A stretch of 64,000 nt of DNA from Stenotrophomonas sp. HITSZ_GD (GCF_029543105.1 NZ_JARQXB010000007.1:122681-186680), one strand, 5' to 3'; positions 40,179-49,607 are shown, counted from the first letter of the stretch. Numbers and translations: made by a program. The notes: generated from the letters alone by a model not told the origin.

Positions 40179-40922
40179 TCAGCGCCCGGTGCCCACGATG
40201 CTGGGATCCGGGCGCCCCAGCACCTGGTAGATCGCCCCGCCGATGGCGCCGCCGATCAGCGGCGCCACCCAGAACAGCCACAGCTGCCCGAGCGCGCCGG
40301 CCCCGGCGAACACCGCCACGGCCGTGGAGCGTGCCGGATTCACCGAGGTATTGGTGACCGGGATGCTGATGAGGTGGATCAAGGTGAGCGCCAGGCCGAT
40401 GGCGATGGGCGCGAAGCCCACCGGCGCGCTGGCGTGGGTCGAGCCCATGATCACCAGCAGGAACACCGCGGTGAGCACCACCTCGCACAGGAACGCGGCG
40501 GCCAGCGAATAGCCGCCCGGCGACAGCGCGCCGTAGCCGTTGCTGGCGAACGCGCCGGCCGCGGTGTGGTCGATGGAGAAACCCGGTTGCCCGTGCGCGA
40601 TGTGGAAAAGCACCGCCGCCGCCAGCAGGCCGCCGAGCACCTGCGCGACCCAGTACGGCAGCAGGTCGCGCGCGGGGAAACGGCTACCGGCGACCAGGCC
40701 CAGGCTGACCGCTGGATTGAAATGCCCGCCGGAGATATGCCCGAACGCGTAGGCGCCGGTCAGCACGGTCAGGCCGAAGGCCAGGGAGACGCCGAGGAAA
40801 CCGATCCCCAGCGGATTGCCATCGCCGCCGAAATGGGCCGCCATCACCGCGCTGCCGCAGCCGCCCAGCACCAGCCAGAACGTACCGAGGAACTCCGCCG
40901 TCAATCGCTTCGCCAGTGACAT
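40179..40922 (-). CDS. aqpZ: Aquaporin Z
   Basis: A 247-residue MIP-family channel with six helices and both NPA half-helices: [11 protein letters not shown] and [11 protein letters not shown]. The Arg after the second NPA and the His in [13 protein letters not shown] match the narrow, water-selective filter of AqpZ rather than GlpF. Inner membrane, water flux in osmotic adjustment. The start at [15 protein letters not shown] is the standard aquaporin N-terminus. Confidence 0.94.
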   Translation of the reverse strand: MSLAKRLTAEFLGTFWLVLGGCGSAVMAAHFGGDGNPLGIGFLGVSLAFGLTVLTGAYAFGHISGGHFNPAVSLGLVAGSRFPARDLLPYWVAQVLGGLLAAAVLFHIAHGQPGFSIDHTAAGAFASNGYGALSPGGYSLAAAFLCEVVLTAVFLLVIMGSTHASAPVGFAPIAIGLALTLIHLISIPVTNTSVNPARSTAVAVFAGAGALGQLWLFWVAPLIGGAIGGAIYQVLGRPDPSIVGTGR

Positions 40923-41037
40923 GACGCACCTCCTGCGCATGCCCGCCCGGGAAGGGCGGGATGGCGGCATTCAATGCCCGCCGTGGCGGCTTGGCAACGG
41001 TAGTTTTGCTTAGGGCCGGGCGTGCCGGCCCCGGCCG

Positions 41038-41490
41038 TCAGCGGCCCAGGGCCAGGCTGGCCGGCTGCAGGTCCAGGCGCTGGGTGAGGCCTTGCAGGCT
41101 GCCCAGCTCCTGGGTGTCGCCGGCGTCGATCCACACCTGCGCATAGCGCTTCTTGCCCAGCTCGATCACCGCCACGCGGCGGTTCACCAGCTCGCGCCCG
41201 CCCAGGTCGGGCCGGTACCAGTAGAAGGCTTCCTCGGCGAGCTGGCCTTTTTCCTCGCGGCGGTCACGCGGCAGGCTCAGGCCGGGGTCGCGGGTGGTGA
41301 ACATCACCCCCAGCACCTCGCGGCCGTCGGCGGTGAGCGCCTTGCAAGAAAGATAATCGGCGCCCGCCAGCTGCTTCCATTCCAGGCCGGCGGCCGGAGG
41401 CAGGGTGGGGCAGGTGGGCGCCTGCTGCGCGGCGGCGGTTCCGCCGGCGGACAACAGCAACAGGCCAAACAGGCAGCGTGCGGACTTCAT
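41038..41490 (-). CDS. Hypothetical secreted protein
   Basis: A 150-residue protein with a signal peptide (MKSARCLFGLLLLSAGGTAAA) followed by QAPTCPTLPPAAGLEW. The mature part has two Cys (TCPTL and YLSCKAL), which may pair, and the segment FYWYRPDLGGRELVNRRVAVIELGKKRYAQVWID. I do not recognise a family. The start is supported by a GGGGAAAACC ribosome region. It stands alone between aqpZ and a pirin gene. Probably periplasmic. Confidence 0.75.
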   Translation of the reverse strand: MKSARCLFGLLLLSAGGTAAAQQAPTCPTLPPAAGLEWKQLAGADYLSCKALTADGREVLGVMFTTRDPGLSLPRDRREEKGQLAEEAFYWYRPDLGGRELVNRRVAVIELGKKRYAQVWIDAGDTQELGSLQGLTQRLDLQPASLALGR

Positions 41491-41721
41491 CGGTTTTCCC
41501 CTGGCAGTGGAATGCAATGCGGTGGACGCGCATCGCCTGGGTTGGTCCGCCAACGGGCGCCTCCCGACCGCCCGCCAGGCGCATCCCCATGCGCGACCCC
41601 GGCGTGCCACCCGTCACAAGATGCGGGTAGACGCCCCCACCATAACCAAGGGTGGGCGCCGGATCAAATCCACCGTGCGCCGGCGGATGGTTCCATCGGA
41701 AACCTTTGTGCCAGATGGCTT

Positions 41722-42612
41722 TCAGGGGTAGTTGGGCGTCGGCGGGGCCGGCGTTTCCGGCAGCGGGATGAACTCCTTGTCGTCGCCGGGAATCGTGCCG
41801 AAGCGGCCCTCGCGCCAATCGTCCTTGGCCTGCTCGATGCGCTCCTTGGAGCTGGAGACGAAGTTCCACCACAGGTGGCGCGGGCCATCGAGCGGTTCGC
41901 CCCCCATCAGCATCGCCTTCAGCGGCGTCTTGGCGCGCAGGCGGCCGCGCGCGCCGGGCTCGGGGATGATGAGGTGGCGCTCGGGCACGTCCACGCCATC
42001 CAGCTGCGCCTGGCCTTCCAGGATGTAGAGCGAGCGCTCCACGTGGCCGGTGTCCAGGTCGATCTCGGCATCCGCGTCCAGGTCGATCGCCACGTTGAGC
42101 GTATCGGCGAACACCTTCACCGGCGACTCCTCGCCATATGCGCGCCCGGCGATCACCCGCAGCCACGCGCCCGGGCGGCGTTGCTGCGGCAGCGTTGCCG
42201 CGCCGTGGTGGTAGAAGGCCGGGTCGGTTTCCTCGAAATTACGCGGCAGCGCGACCCAGGTCTGCATGCCGTGCAACGCATGCTCGCGCCCGCGCTCGGG
42301 CGGCGGCGTGCGCTCGGAATGGGCGATGCCGCGTCCGGCGGTCATCCAGTTCACGTCGCCGGCGCGGATCACCTGCTCCGAGCCGAGCGTGTCGCGATGG
42401 CCGATCTCGCCGGACCACAGGAACGTCACCGTCGCCAGGCCGATGTGCGGATGCGGGCGCACGTCGATGCCCTGGCCGGGTTCGAAGATCGCCGGGCCCA
42501 TGTGGTCGACGAACACGAACGGGCCGACGCTGCGTGCCTGCAGGGTGGGCACGGCGCGGCGCACCTGCAGGCCGCCGATGTCGTGGACGCGTGGGGCGAT
42601 GATCGTGGTCAT
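41722..42612 (-). CDS. Pirin family protein (2)
   Basis: A 296-residue bicupin, only distantly similar to the pirin at 38853. The metal site is HPHIGLATVTFLW (two His) and GRGIAHSERTPP (His and Glu). The second cupin (RSLYILEGQAQLDGVDV) and the PLDGPRHLWWNFVSSSKERIE tail fit the YhaK-like/quercetinase pirin branch. The start MTTIIAPRVHDIG is typical. The 230 bases between it and the upstream-lying secreted-protein gene show nothing recognisable. Confidence 0.92.
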   Translation of the reverse strand: MTTIIAPRVHDIGGLQVRRAVPTLQARSVGPFVFVDHMGPAIFEPGQGIDVRPHPHIGLATVTFLWSGEIGHRDTLGSEQVIRAGDVNWMTAGRGIAHSERTPPPERGREHALHGMQTWVALPRNFEETDPAFYHHGAATLPQQRRPGAWLRVIAGRAYGEESPVKVFADTLNVAIDLDADAEIDLDTGHVERSLYILEGQAQLDGVDVPERHLIIPEPGARGRLRAKTPLKAMLMGGEPLDGPRHLWWNFVSSSKERIEQAKDDWREGRFGTIPGDDKEFIPLPETPAPPTPNYP

Positions 42613-42705
42613 GGCGGCAGGTTCCTGGCGAAAGCGGGGATGCGCGGGAGCATCGCATGGCGAGGATGGCAGCGGCAGCGCCATCGGCGACATGCATCGT
42701 TGTGC

Positions 42706-43404
42706 TCATCCGCAGGCCAGTGGCACCTCGCCGCGCCGCGAGGCGAGGCGGTCGGCCAGCCGCGTGGGCTCGGGCAGGCGGTAGTGGCGCAGGCACGCCA
42801 GCGTGCGTGCCAGCGCCGTGTCCACCGAAACGCGATGCCCCGGCGAGACGTACAGCGGCAGGCAACCCGGCTTGCTGCGCAGCACCCAGCCGACGTGTTC
42901 GCCGCGCAGCCGCAGTGGTACGTGATCGCCCCGCGCCGGCCCCGGCGTGCCGGCCTCGCCCGCCAGCCGCTTCTTCGCCACCCCGATGCTGGGCAGGCCG
43001 GTCACCACGCCGAAATGCGCGGCAATGCCCAGCCTGCGCGGGTGCGCGATGCCGTGCCCGTCGACGAACACCAGGTCCGGTTCGCGCTCCAGCTGCGCCA
43101 GCGCGGCCAGCAGCACTGGCAATTCGCGGAAGCTCAGCAGCCCGGGCACGTAGGGCATCACGGTGGGAATGCGCGCGACCACCGCCTGGTGCGGCGCCAG
43201 CGTGGCGGCGTCGAGCAGCACCGCGGCCGCGCGCGTGAGCGTGCCCGATTGCTCGAAGCCGACGTCGAAGCCGGCGATCCAGCGCAGCGGCCGCGGGAAG
43301 TCGTCTTCCAGCCGCACGTGGCGGGACAAGCGCGCCTGCAGGGCGCGCGCGGCGGCTAGGTTCCCGTCCCAGGGCGGCAGTACGGCATCGTGTGGTGCAT
43401 CCAT
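42706..43404 (-). CDS. nfi: Endonuclease V
   Basis: A 232-residue deoxyinosine-cleaving endonuclease. Seen: GFDVGFE, with the catalytic Asp 47, [20 protein letters not shown] with its Glu, [21 protein letters not shown] with the metal-binding Asp, and GVAKKRL. The enzyme nicks DNA beside deaminated adenine to start repair. The start at [12 protein letters not shown] was preferred; a start 16 codons upstream is possible. Divergent from gpmA over about 105 bases. Confidence 0.94.
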   Translation of the reverse strand: MDAPHDAVLPPWDGNLAAARALQARLSRHVRLEDDFPRPLRWIAGFDVGFEQSGTLTRAAAVLLDAATLAPHQAVVARIPTVMPYVPGLLSFRELPVLLAALAQLEREPDLVFVDGHGIAHPRRLGIAAHFGVVTGLPSIGVAKKRLAGEAGTPGPARGDHVPLRLRGEHVGWVLRSKPGCLPLYVSPGHRVSVDTALARTLACLRHYRLPEPTRLADRLASRRGEVPLACG

Positions 43405-43509
43405 GCGCCAAGCATGGCGCAGCCGCCGCATACCGGGCGTGCAGGGCGTCACCCGTGCGGGGTTGGCCTACAATCGGCGGGTCTTCCCCTTGTTGCCGGA
43501 GAACCCGTA

Positions 43510-44259
43510 GTGACCCGCAAACTCGTACTGCTGCGCCATGGCCAGAGCCAATGGAACCTGGACAACCGTTTCACCGGCTGGGTGGACGTGGATCTCACCG
43601 ACCAGGGGCGCGCCGAAGCCGCCGCCGCCGGCAAGCTGATGAAGGACGAGGGGCTGCAGTTCGACGTCGCCCACACCTCGGTGCTCAAGCGGGCGATCCA
43701 CACGCTGCAGGGCGCGCTGAAGGAGATGGACCAGGACTGGCTCCCGGTCTACAAGAGCTGGCGCCTCAACGAACGCCACTACGGCGGCCTGCAGGGTCTG
43801 GACAAGGCCGAGACCGCCGCCAAGCACGGCGAGGAGCAGGTCAAGGTCTGGCGCCGCTCGTACGACATCCCGCCGCCCCCGATGGACCTGGAAGACCCGG
43901 GCCATCCCGCGCACGACCGCCGCTACGCGGGCCTGGACCGCAACGCGCTGCCGGCGACCGAATCGCTGGCGACCACGCTGGTGCGCGTGCTGCCGTACTG
44001 GTTCGATGCCATCGCCCCGCAGTTGAAGGACGGCAAGACCGTGCTGGTCACCGCGCACGGCAATTCGCTGCGCGCGCTGTACAAGTACCTCAATGGCGTG
44101 TCGAACGAGGAAATCCTCGAACTCAACATCCCGACCGGCATCCCGCTGCTGTTCGAGCTGGACGACCAGCTGGCGGTGAAGACCTATCGCTACCTGGGCG
44201 ACCCGGAAGCGGCCAAGCGCGCCGCCGAGGCGGTAGCCAACCAGGGCAAGGCGAAGTAA
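43510..44259 (+). CDS. gpmA: 2,3-bisphosphoglycerate-dependent phosphoglycerate mutase
   Basis: A 249-residue dPGM. Seen: [12 protein letters not shown] (phospho-His 10), [26 protein letters not shown] with the acid Glu, and [14 protein letters not shown] with the second His. Glycolysis and gluconeogenesis, cytosol. It starts with GTG at 43510 behind a GGAGAA ribosome site, which puts the His at its normal distance from the N-terminus. Ends at a strong terminator. Confidence 0.97.
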   Translation: MTRKLVLLRHGQSQWNLDNRFTGWVDVDLTDQGRAEAAAAGKLMKDEGLQFDVAHTSVLKRAIHTLQGALKEMDQDWLPVYKSWRLNERHYGGLQGLDKAETAAKHGEEQVKVWRRSYDIPPPPMDLEDPGHPAHDRRYAGLDRNALPATESLATTLVRVLPYWFDAIAPQLKDGKTVLVTAHGNSLRALYKYLNGVSNEEILELNIPTGIPLLFELDDQLAVKTYRYLGDPEAAKRAAEAVANQGKAK

Positions 44260-44273
44260 CGCGGTGTCCTCCG

Positions 44274-44303
44274 AAAGCCCGGTCGATGACCGGGCTTTTG
44301 CTT
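44274..44303 (+). terminator. Intrinsic terminator after gpmA
   Basis: 10-bp stem AAAGCCCGGT (44274-44283) with ACCGGGCTTT (44289-44298), loop CGATG, then TGCTTT. Confidence 0.85.
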
Positions 44304-44355
44304 TATGGGTTGCGTGCCGCCTGACAACAAATGCGCCTTCGGAGCATGCGTGCCG

Positions 44356-44604
44356 TCAGCGCCGTCGATCCGCTAATCGCCCGCGCATGACCTGCCCGGC
44401 CACCAGCATCGCGATACCGAGCGCCAGGCTGCGCCACGACATTTCGTGGTGGAACCACGCGGAATAAAGGACGTCGACACAATAGAAGGCCGCAAACCCG
44501 TGTAGCGCGATGATCGAACGGCGGTAGCGGCTGTGGGGTTGCGGCGCTTGCATGCGGTCGCGCATCAGGGTGTGGCCGTCAGTTCGCGCGGCCGGAGTAG
44601 CCAT
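44356..44604 (-). CDS. Small two-helix membrane protein, candidate bacteriocin immunity protein
   Basis: An 82-residue protein with two predicted membrane helices: IIALHGFAAFYCVDVLYSAWF (about 31-51) and SLALGIAMLVAGQVM (about 58-72), flanked by Arg-rich ends. Its ATG lies inside the end of the double-glycine peptide gene (26-base overlap, different frame), and an AAGGGGG ribosome site precedes it. I recognise no family. Size, topology and coupling fit an immunity protein for the upstream peptide, but this is inference from context alone. Confidence 0.55.
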   Translation of the reverse strand: MATPAARTDGHTLMRDRMQAPQPHSRYRRSIIALHGFAAFYCVDVLYSAWFHHEMSWRSLALGIAMLVAGQVMRGRLADRRR

Positions 44605-44734
44605 CCGACACCCCCTTGGCGAAGTCGTAAAACAGGTCCGCGATACAGACGTAGTAGATGATGCGGCCGATGGCGAGGCCGCCGCCCACCGTCTCGAGTT
44701 CTTCAGATGTAAGTTCGCGTGCAACATCTTGCAT
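44579..44734 (-). CDS. Candidate class II bacteriocin-like peptide with double-glycine leader
   Basis: A 51-residue precursor. Residues 8-18 (LTSEELETVGG) fit the double-glycine leader pattern LSxxELxxIxGG exactly in spacing, with Thr and Val as conservative replacements. Cleavage after Gly 18 would release a 33-residue core, GLAIGRIIYYVCIADLFYDF plus AKGVSDGYSGRAN. It carries two GxxxG motifs (GLAIG and GVSDG), typical of helix-pairing class IIb bacteriocins, and one Cys. ATG 44734 was chosen for the AAAGGAA ribosome site 9-13 bases upstream; an in-frame ATG 11 codons earlier exists. Codons are more AT-rich than the surroundings. No C39-peptidase exporter is in the window. Confidence 0.62.
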   Translation of the reverse strand: MQDVARELTSEELETVGGGLAIGRIIYYVCIADLFYDFAKGVSDGYSGRAN

Positions 44735-44903
44735 ATCAGGCGTTCCTTTGCCGATTTGGGTATGCATTGCGGGTTCGCACTCGCGGATCAAGGCTAAGCA
44801 ATGTGGCGCGCTGAAGGCATTGGAAGATTCAAAGTGTTTGGCAGTAGCTGCGGATCGGTCGCCATGAGGCAAGATGAGGGGCCAATAAGGCGCGGAGGGG
44901 CGC

Positions 44904-45713
44904 ATGAAGACCGTTTCATCGTTCGGTTTGCCAGTTGCCCGGCTGGGGGGCTTTCTCGCCTGCATATTGGCCGGGCCGGCGTGGGGGCATTCCGGCGCGC
45001 CGCCTGCACCGTTGACCGACCCGACCTACCTGGCCGCGCCCGAATCGCTCACGCCCGAGCAGGTGGCGCAAATGCAGGCGCGCCTGTTGGACTGGCCGCA
45101 ACTGCAGCGCTATGCCGCCGAGAACGCAGCATTGGCGCCGGCGCCCAAGGGCACGCAGCGCGTGGTGTTCTTCGGTGATTCGATCACCGAAGGCTGGGGG
45201 CCGACCGGCAGCGATCGCTTTTTCCCCGGCAAGCCATACGTCAATCGCGGCATAGCCGGGCAGACCACCGCGCAGATGCTGCTGCGCTTCCACCAGGACG
45301 TGATCGACCTCAAGCCGGCCGTGGTGGTGATCCTCGCCGGCACCAATGACATCGCCGGCAACACCGGCCCGGCCACGCAGCAGATGATCGAGGATAACCT
45401 GCATTCGATCGCCGAGCTGGCCAAGGTGCATGGCATCCGCGTGGTGCTCGCCTCGGTGCTGCCGGTGAGTACGTATCCCTGGCGCCCGGGTTCGCAGCCG
45501 GCCGGCCAGGTCCGCGCACTCAATGCGGCGCTGCGGCACTATGCGCGGCAGCAACGGCTGGTGTACCTGGATTACTACGCCGCGATGACCAATGCCGAAG
45601 GTGGGCTCGATCCGGCGCTGACCGCCGACGGCGTGCACCCGACCCCGGCCGGTTACGCCATCATGGCACCGCTGGCCGAGCAGGCCATCGCGCAGGCATT
45701 GAAGGCGCACTGA
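44904..45713 (+). CDS. SGNH/GDSL-type esterase or lipase
   Basis: A 269-residue secreted hydrolase with a signal peptide (ARLGGFLACILAGPAWG). The four SGNH blocks are present: FFGDSITEGW (Ser), NRGIAGQTT (Gly), LAGTNDIAGN (Asn) and DGVHPTPAGYAIM (Asp and His). These enzymes act on esters of acyl chains or sugars, including acetylated cell-wall or polysaccharide groups. Divergent from the bacteriocin-like gene over 169 bases. Substrate unknown. Confidence 0.92.
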   Translation: MKTVSSFGLPVARLGGFLACILAGPAWGHSGAPPAPLTDPTYLAAPESLTPEQVAQMQARLLDWPQLQRYAAENAALAPAPKGTQRVVFFGDSITEGWGPTGSDRFFPGKPYVNRGIAGQTTAQMLLRFHQDVIDLKPAVVVILAGTNDIAGNTGPATQQMIEDNLHSIAELAKVHGIRVVLASVLPVSTYPWRPGSQPAGQVRALNAALRHYARQQRLVYLDYYAAMTNAEGGLDPALTADGVHPTPAGYAIMAPLAEQAIAQALKAH

Positions 45714-45765
45714 CGCCACTGGCCGCGCCAGGGCGCATGATGGAGGCGCAAGAGGAGGGTGTCCG

Positions 45766-45888
45766 ATGGTCCTGCGTTACCTGTTGTCCTATGGCGTGCC
45801 GATCGCGCTGGGCATCGCCCTGGTCGCGCTGGTGGTGATGTGGGGGCTGCGCGGAAGGATCGGGCGGCCGCCGGGAGATAGGCCTTGA
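45766..45888 (+). CDS. 40-residue single-helix membrane protein
   Basis: A short open frame directly behind a strong ribosome site (AGAGGAGGGTGTCCG). The product, beginning MVLRYLLSYGVPIALGIALV, has one hydrophobic helix (about residues 5-28) followed by a basic tail (RGRIGRPPGDRP). It lies 52 bases after the SGNH gene and could be in its operon. No family recognised; it is a plausible small inner-membrane protein. Confidence 0.5.
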   Translation: MVLRYLLSYGVPIALGIALVALVVMWGLRGRIGRPPGDRP

Positions 45889-46082
45889 AGGCGGGCGGCG
45901 AGCGTGCTGATGCTGCGGCGTTGCCGGGCAGGTGGGCGCGCGGGTGTGCATCGATTCAGTCGCTACGACGGTGCGTCGAACCAGGTGGATAACCGGGCCC
46001 TTTCGGTCCCTGAGATCCTCGGCCCTGCGGCGCTGTCATGGCAATGATTGTCGTGGCTTTTTCAAACATGTCGGATGACACC

Positions 46083-46478
46083 ATGCGAAAGATATTGCTG
46101 CGTGTGTTGATCGTGGTGTTCGCCCTCGTGCTGCCCTACCTGGCACGCCTGCCGGGCGGCCGCGAATGGCTGGGGCAGCTCACTTACAGCGGCTGGGGCG
46201 GGTTCGGCTTCCTGGCCGCGTGCAGCGCGGTGGTGTGGGGTGGCCTGCTGCTGTGCAGCTGGCTGTATCGGCGCATGTCCTCGCTGTGGATTCCCGCGCT
46301 GCTGGGTTACGGCTTCCTGGCCTGGGTGTACGGCAGCATCAACTTGCGCGCCGATGCACAGGCCGCGCTGGGGCTGCTCATCGCGCCGATGTATTCGCTG
46401 GCGCCGATGCTGCTGGGCGGTTTGCTCGGGTGGTGGTTCGATCGTCGCCCGCGTATCGGAGCAGGGGCGGGCGCATGA
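46083..46478 (+). CDS. Hypothetical four-helix membrane protein
   Basis: A 131-residue protein with about four hydrophobic helices (ILLRVLIVVFALVLPYLARL, FGFLAACSAVVWGGLLLCSW, LWIPALLGYGFLAWVYG, MYSLAPMLLGGLLGWWF). Start uncertain: ATG 46083, 46068 and 46038 are all in frame and none has a strong ribosome site. It shares an ATGA overlap with the next gene, so the two are co-translated. No family recognised. The 190 bases before it show nothing clear. Confidence 0.65.
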   Translation: MRKILLRVLIVVFALVLPYLARLPGGREWLGQLTYSGWGGFGFLAACSAVVWGGLLLCSWLYRRMSSLWIPALLGYGFLAWVYGSINLRADAQAALGLLIAPMYSLAPMLLGGLLGWWFDRRPRIGAGAGA

Positions 46479-46831
46479 TCGCCTTCCGACCGCACGCCAT
46501 CTTCGGTCGCCGCCCCGGATCGTGGGCGAACGCGATACCCGCGACGATCCTGTGCGCCTTGGTCTTGTCATACGCACTACTCGGCTGGGTGGCACTGTAT
46601 CGGCCTGACTGGCTGGCGTTCGGTGGCATGGAAATCGCGCTGCTGCTGGGGCCCGCCGCCCTGTTGTCGTTGGGCAAGGCGATGTTGGCGCTCTACCTGG
46701 CGTGTTCCGTCACCATCGTTCTCCTCGCGCTGTTGGGCGCCTGGAAATCCAGCCTGCGCGTGCTCGCGGCGCTGGGCATCTTCGGTGTATGGGTCGGTGC
46801 CGCGCTGTTCGCCATCGCAATGTCCATCTAA
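46475..46831 (+). CDS. Hypothetical membrane protein, coupled to the preceding gene
   Basis: A 118-residue protein with about three helices (AIPATILCALVLSYALLGWV, ALLLGPAALLSLGKAMLALY, VLAALGIFGVWVGAALFAI). Its ATG overlaps the upstream stop (ATGA), making a tight pair. No family recognised. Two small membrane proteins in one unit may form a complex; function unknown. Confidence 0.7.
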   Translation: MIAFRPHAIFGRRPGSWANAIPATILCALVLSYALLGWVALYRPDWLAFGGMEIALLLGPAALLSLGKAMLALYLACSVTIVLLALLGAWKSSLRVLAALGIFGVWVGAALFAIAMSI

Positions 46832-46933
46832 ACCCCTCGACGGCTCGCCGGCAGCCCTTGACGACCCACCCCGCGCTGGCCTGCTACAGTCCGCCCATCG
46901 TCCCCGCCACGGGGGCGCTACCGGAGACACACC

Positions 46934-47326
46934 ATGGATCGTCGTCTCGGCTCCACTGTGCTGCTCGGCGCGCTCGTCACCAGCGCCCTGTCTTTTACTG
47001 CCCCGCTCAGTGCCTCGCCATCGGCGCATGCCGATACGTCGCGCAGCTATGCGGCCTGCGTGGTCACCGATGCCTCCGCCAAGCGGGTCTACGCCAGCGC
47101 GCCGGGACGCATCGACGCGCTCGGCGCGCCGACGCTTGATGCACAGGCCTACGCCAGCTGGGTGGCGCGCCTGTACAACGTGCCCGAGGCGCGCCTGTCC
47201 AGCGCCAGCTGCGTGACCGATGCCCGCAGCCTGCAGGCGGCCGAAATGCGCCTGAAGCCCTTGCTCCAGGTCGGCGACCGGCAGGGCTTGGCGGTGGAAC
47301 GCACGCGCTGGTGGCTGTCGCAATAG
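46934..47326 (+). CDS. Hypothetical secreted protein
   Basis: A 130-residue protein with a signal peptide ending near PLSASPSAHA. The mature part has two Cys (YAACVVTDASAKRVYAS and SSASCVTDAR) in similar contexts, which may form a disulfide, and a C-terminal RTRWWLSQ. I do not recognise a family. An ACCGGAGAC ribosome site precedes the ATG. A GC hairpin (47335-47346 with 47355-47367) follows the stop. Confidence 0.75.
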   Translation: MDRRLGSTVLLGALVTSALSFTAPLSASPSAHADTSRSYAACVVTDASAKRVYASAPGRIDALGAPTLDAQAYASWVARLYNVPEARLSSASCVTDARSLQAAEMRLKPLLQVGDRQGLAVERTRWWLSQ

Positions 47327-47484
47327 TGCAAGCGCGGGATCGCGCCGCGGGATGCCGGCGCGATTCCCGTTCCACCGCAACACCGGCGCGGACCCACCTC
47401 GCCGTGACCAATGACCCATAGGTCGAACCGGACAATGTTCTAGGCTGGGGAGTCTTCCTCGTCCGCTGTCCGGAGTCGTCCCGC

Positions 47485-49587
47485 ATGTCCCTTCGCACCT
47501 TCGTCCCGGTCGCCCTGACCGCCGCGATCACCCTGGCCCTGTCCGTGCATGGCCCGCAGGCCGAGGCCGCTTCCACTGCCAAGGCGCCTGCCGCCACCGC
47601 GCGGGCGCTGGATGTCGCCAAGCTCGACGCCCCCAAGGTGGCCCTCAACCCCGCCGACCTCGATCCGTCCATCGCCGCCTGCGACGACCTCAACGGCTTC
47701 GTCAACGCCAAGTGGCTCAAGGCCAATCCCGTGCCGGCCGACCGCACCAGCTGGGGCAGCTTCGAAGTGCTGGCCGAGCGCTCGCTGGTGATCCAGCACG
47801 CGCTGGTCGAACAGGCCGCCGCGGCCAACGCGCCGGCCGGCAGCGTCGAAGGCAAGATCGCCGACATCTGGCGCACCGGCATGGACGAGGCCGCCATCAA
47901 CCAGGCCGGCCTGAAGCCGCTGCAGCCGCAGCTCAAGGCCATCGACGGCCTGCGCGACGGCAAGGCCATCGCCGCGTGGCTGCGCGAGCGTTACGCGCAG
48001 GGCCAGGGCTTCCTGTTCTCCTTCGGGGCCAATGCCGACTACAAGGATTCCGGCCAGGTCATCGCCTATGCGGGGCAGGGCGGCCTGGGCCTGCCGGAGA
48101 AGGGCTACTACTTCGACGAAGCGCAGGCCAAGATCCGCGACGCCTACGTGCAGTACATCGCTCGCGTGCTGGAACTGGGCGGCGCCCAGCCGGCGCAGGC
48201 CGCCGCGCAGGCCAAGGCCGTGATGGCGTTCGAAACCCGGCTGGCCAACGCCTCGCTGTCGCGCATCGAATTGCGCGACCCGTCCAAGCGCTACAACCCA
48301 GTGAGCGCCGCGCAGGCCAACGCCATCACCCCGCACTTCGACTGGAACGCGTTCTTCGATACCTTGCAGGTGCCGGCCAAGGACAAGTTCTCGCTCGCCC
48401 AGCCCGGCTATTTCGCCGAACTGGACAAGATGCTCGCCGACACGCCGGCCAGCACCTGGCAGGCCTACCTGCGCTTCCACACCATCGACGAGGCCGCGCC
48501 GTACCTGGCGCAATCCTTCGAGCAGGCGCACTTCGATTTCTACAACAAGACCCTGCGCGGCCAGCAGGAAATGCTGCCGCGCTGGAAGCGCAGCCTGGAA
48601 GCGGTCAACGAGGCCATCGGCGAGGGCCTGGGCCAGCTCTATGTGCAGGCCGCCTTCCCGCCGGAATCGAAGGTGGAGATGCAGCAGCTGGTGAACAACC
48701 TGTCGGTCGCGCTGAAGGCGCGCCTGGAAAAGCTGGACTGGATGAGCGCCGACACCAAGCAGCGCGCGCTGGAGAAGTGGGCCAGCTTCACGCCGAAGAT
48801 CGGCTATCCGGACAAGTGGCGCGACTGGAGCGGCCTGCAGACCACCGACGCTGGTTTCCTCGCCAACATGGAAGCGGCGCAGGCGTTCAACTACCGCTAC
48901 CGCCTGGACAAGATCGGCAAGCCGGTGGACCGCACCGAGTGGGGCATGACCCCGCAGACGGTCAACGCCTACTACAACGCCACCAAGAACGAGATCGTAT
49001 TCCCGGCGGCGATCCTGCAACCGCCGTTCTTCGACCCCAAGGCGGACCCGGCGCTCAACTACGGCGGCATCGGCGCGGTGATCGGCCACGAGATGATGCA
49101 CGGCTACGATGACTCCGGCAGCCAGTTCGACGCCAAGGGCAATTTCGACAGCTGGTGGACGGAGGGCGACCGCAAGCTGTTCACCGAGCGCACCGACCAG
49201 CTCGTCGCGCAGTTCGACGGCTACGAAGCGGTGCCGGGCGTGCACGTGAAGGGCAAGCTGACCCTGGGCGAGAACATCGGCGACCTCGGCGGCCTCACCG
49301 TGGCCTACGACGCGCTGCAGATGGCGCTCAAGCAGGACCCGGCCGCCAAGCGCAAGATCGACGGCTACACCCAGGACCAGCGCTTCTTCATGAACTGGGC
49401 CACGGTGTGGCGCCGCAACTTCACCGACGGCGAGCTGCGCGTGCGCCTGAACACCGACCCGCACGCGCCGGCCAACTTCCGCGCCATCGCCGCGCCGTCG
49501 AACATGCCGGCCTACGCGCAGGCGTTCCAGTGCAAGGCGGGCGACCGCATGGTGCGCACCGGCAAGGACCGCGTGGCGATCTGGTAA
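47485..49587 (+). CDS. M13 family zinc metallopeptidase (neprilysin/PepO-like)
   Basis: A 700-residue secreted peptidase. The signal peptide spans about residues 1-28. The large helical N-terminal half (CDDLNGFVNAKWLKANPVPADRT spread) is followed by the catalytic domain with IGHEMMHGYDDSG (zinc His 535 and His 539, catalytic Glu 536) and GENIGDLGGLTVAY, which gives the third ligand Glu. VNAYYNATKNEIVFPAAILQ is the substrate-binding strand. Cleaves short peptides on the amino side of hydrophobic residues by family rule. Periplasmic, another member of the peptide-degrading set. Confidence 0.96.
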   Translation: MSLRTFVPVALTAAITLALSVHGPQAEAASTAKAPAATARALDVAKLDAPKVALNPADLDPSIAACDDLNGFVNAKWLKANPVPADRTSWGSFEVLAERSLVIQHALVEQAAAANAPAGSVEGKIADIWRTGMDEAAINQAGLKPLQPQLKAIDGLRDGKAIAAWLRERYAQGQGFLFSFGANADYKDSGQVIAYAGQGGLGLPEKGYYFDEAQAKIRDAYVQYIARVLELGGAQPAQAAAQAKAVMAFETRLANASLSRIELRDPSKRYNPVSAAQANAITPHFDWNAFFDTLQVPAKDKFSLAQPGYFAELDKMLADTPASTWQAYLRFHTIDEAAPYLAQSFEQAHFDFYNKTLRGQQEMLPRWKRSLEAVNEAIGEGLGQLYVQAAFPPESKVEMQQLVNNLSVALKARLEKLDWMSADTKQRALEKWASFTPKIGYPDKWRDWSGLQTTDAGFLANMEAAQAFNYRYRLDKIGKPVDRTEWGMTPQTVNAYYNATKNEIVFPAAILQPPFFDPKADPALNYGGIGAVIGHEMMHGYDDSGSQFDAKGNFDSWWTEGDRKLFTERTDQLVAQFDGYEAVPGVHVKGKLTLGENIGDLGGLTVAYDALQMALKQDPAAKRKIDGYTQDQRFFMNWATVWRRNFTDGELRVRLNTDPHAPANFRAIAAPSNMPAYAQAFQCKAGDRMVRTGKDRVAIW

Positions 49588-49607
49588 GCCGTCTTCCCGC
49601 ACGGCAC

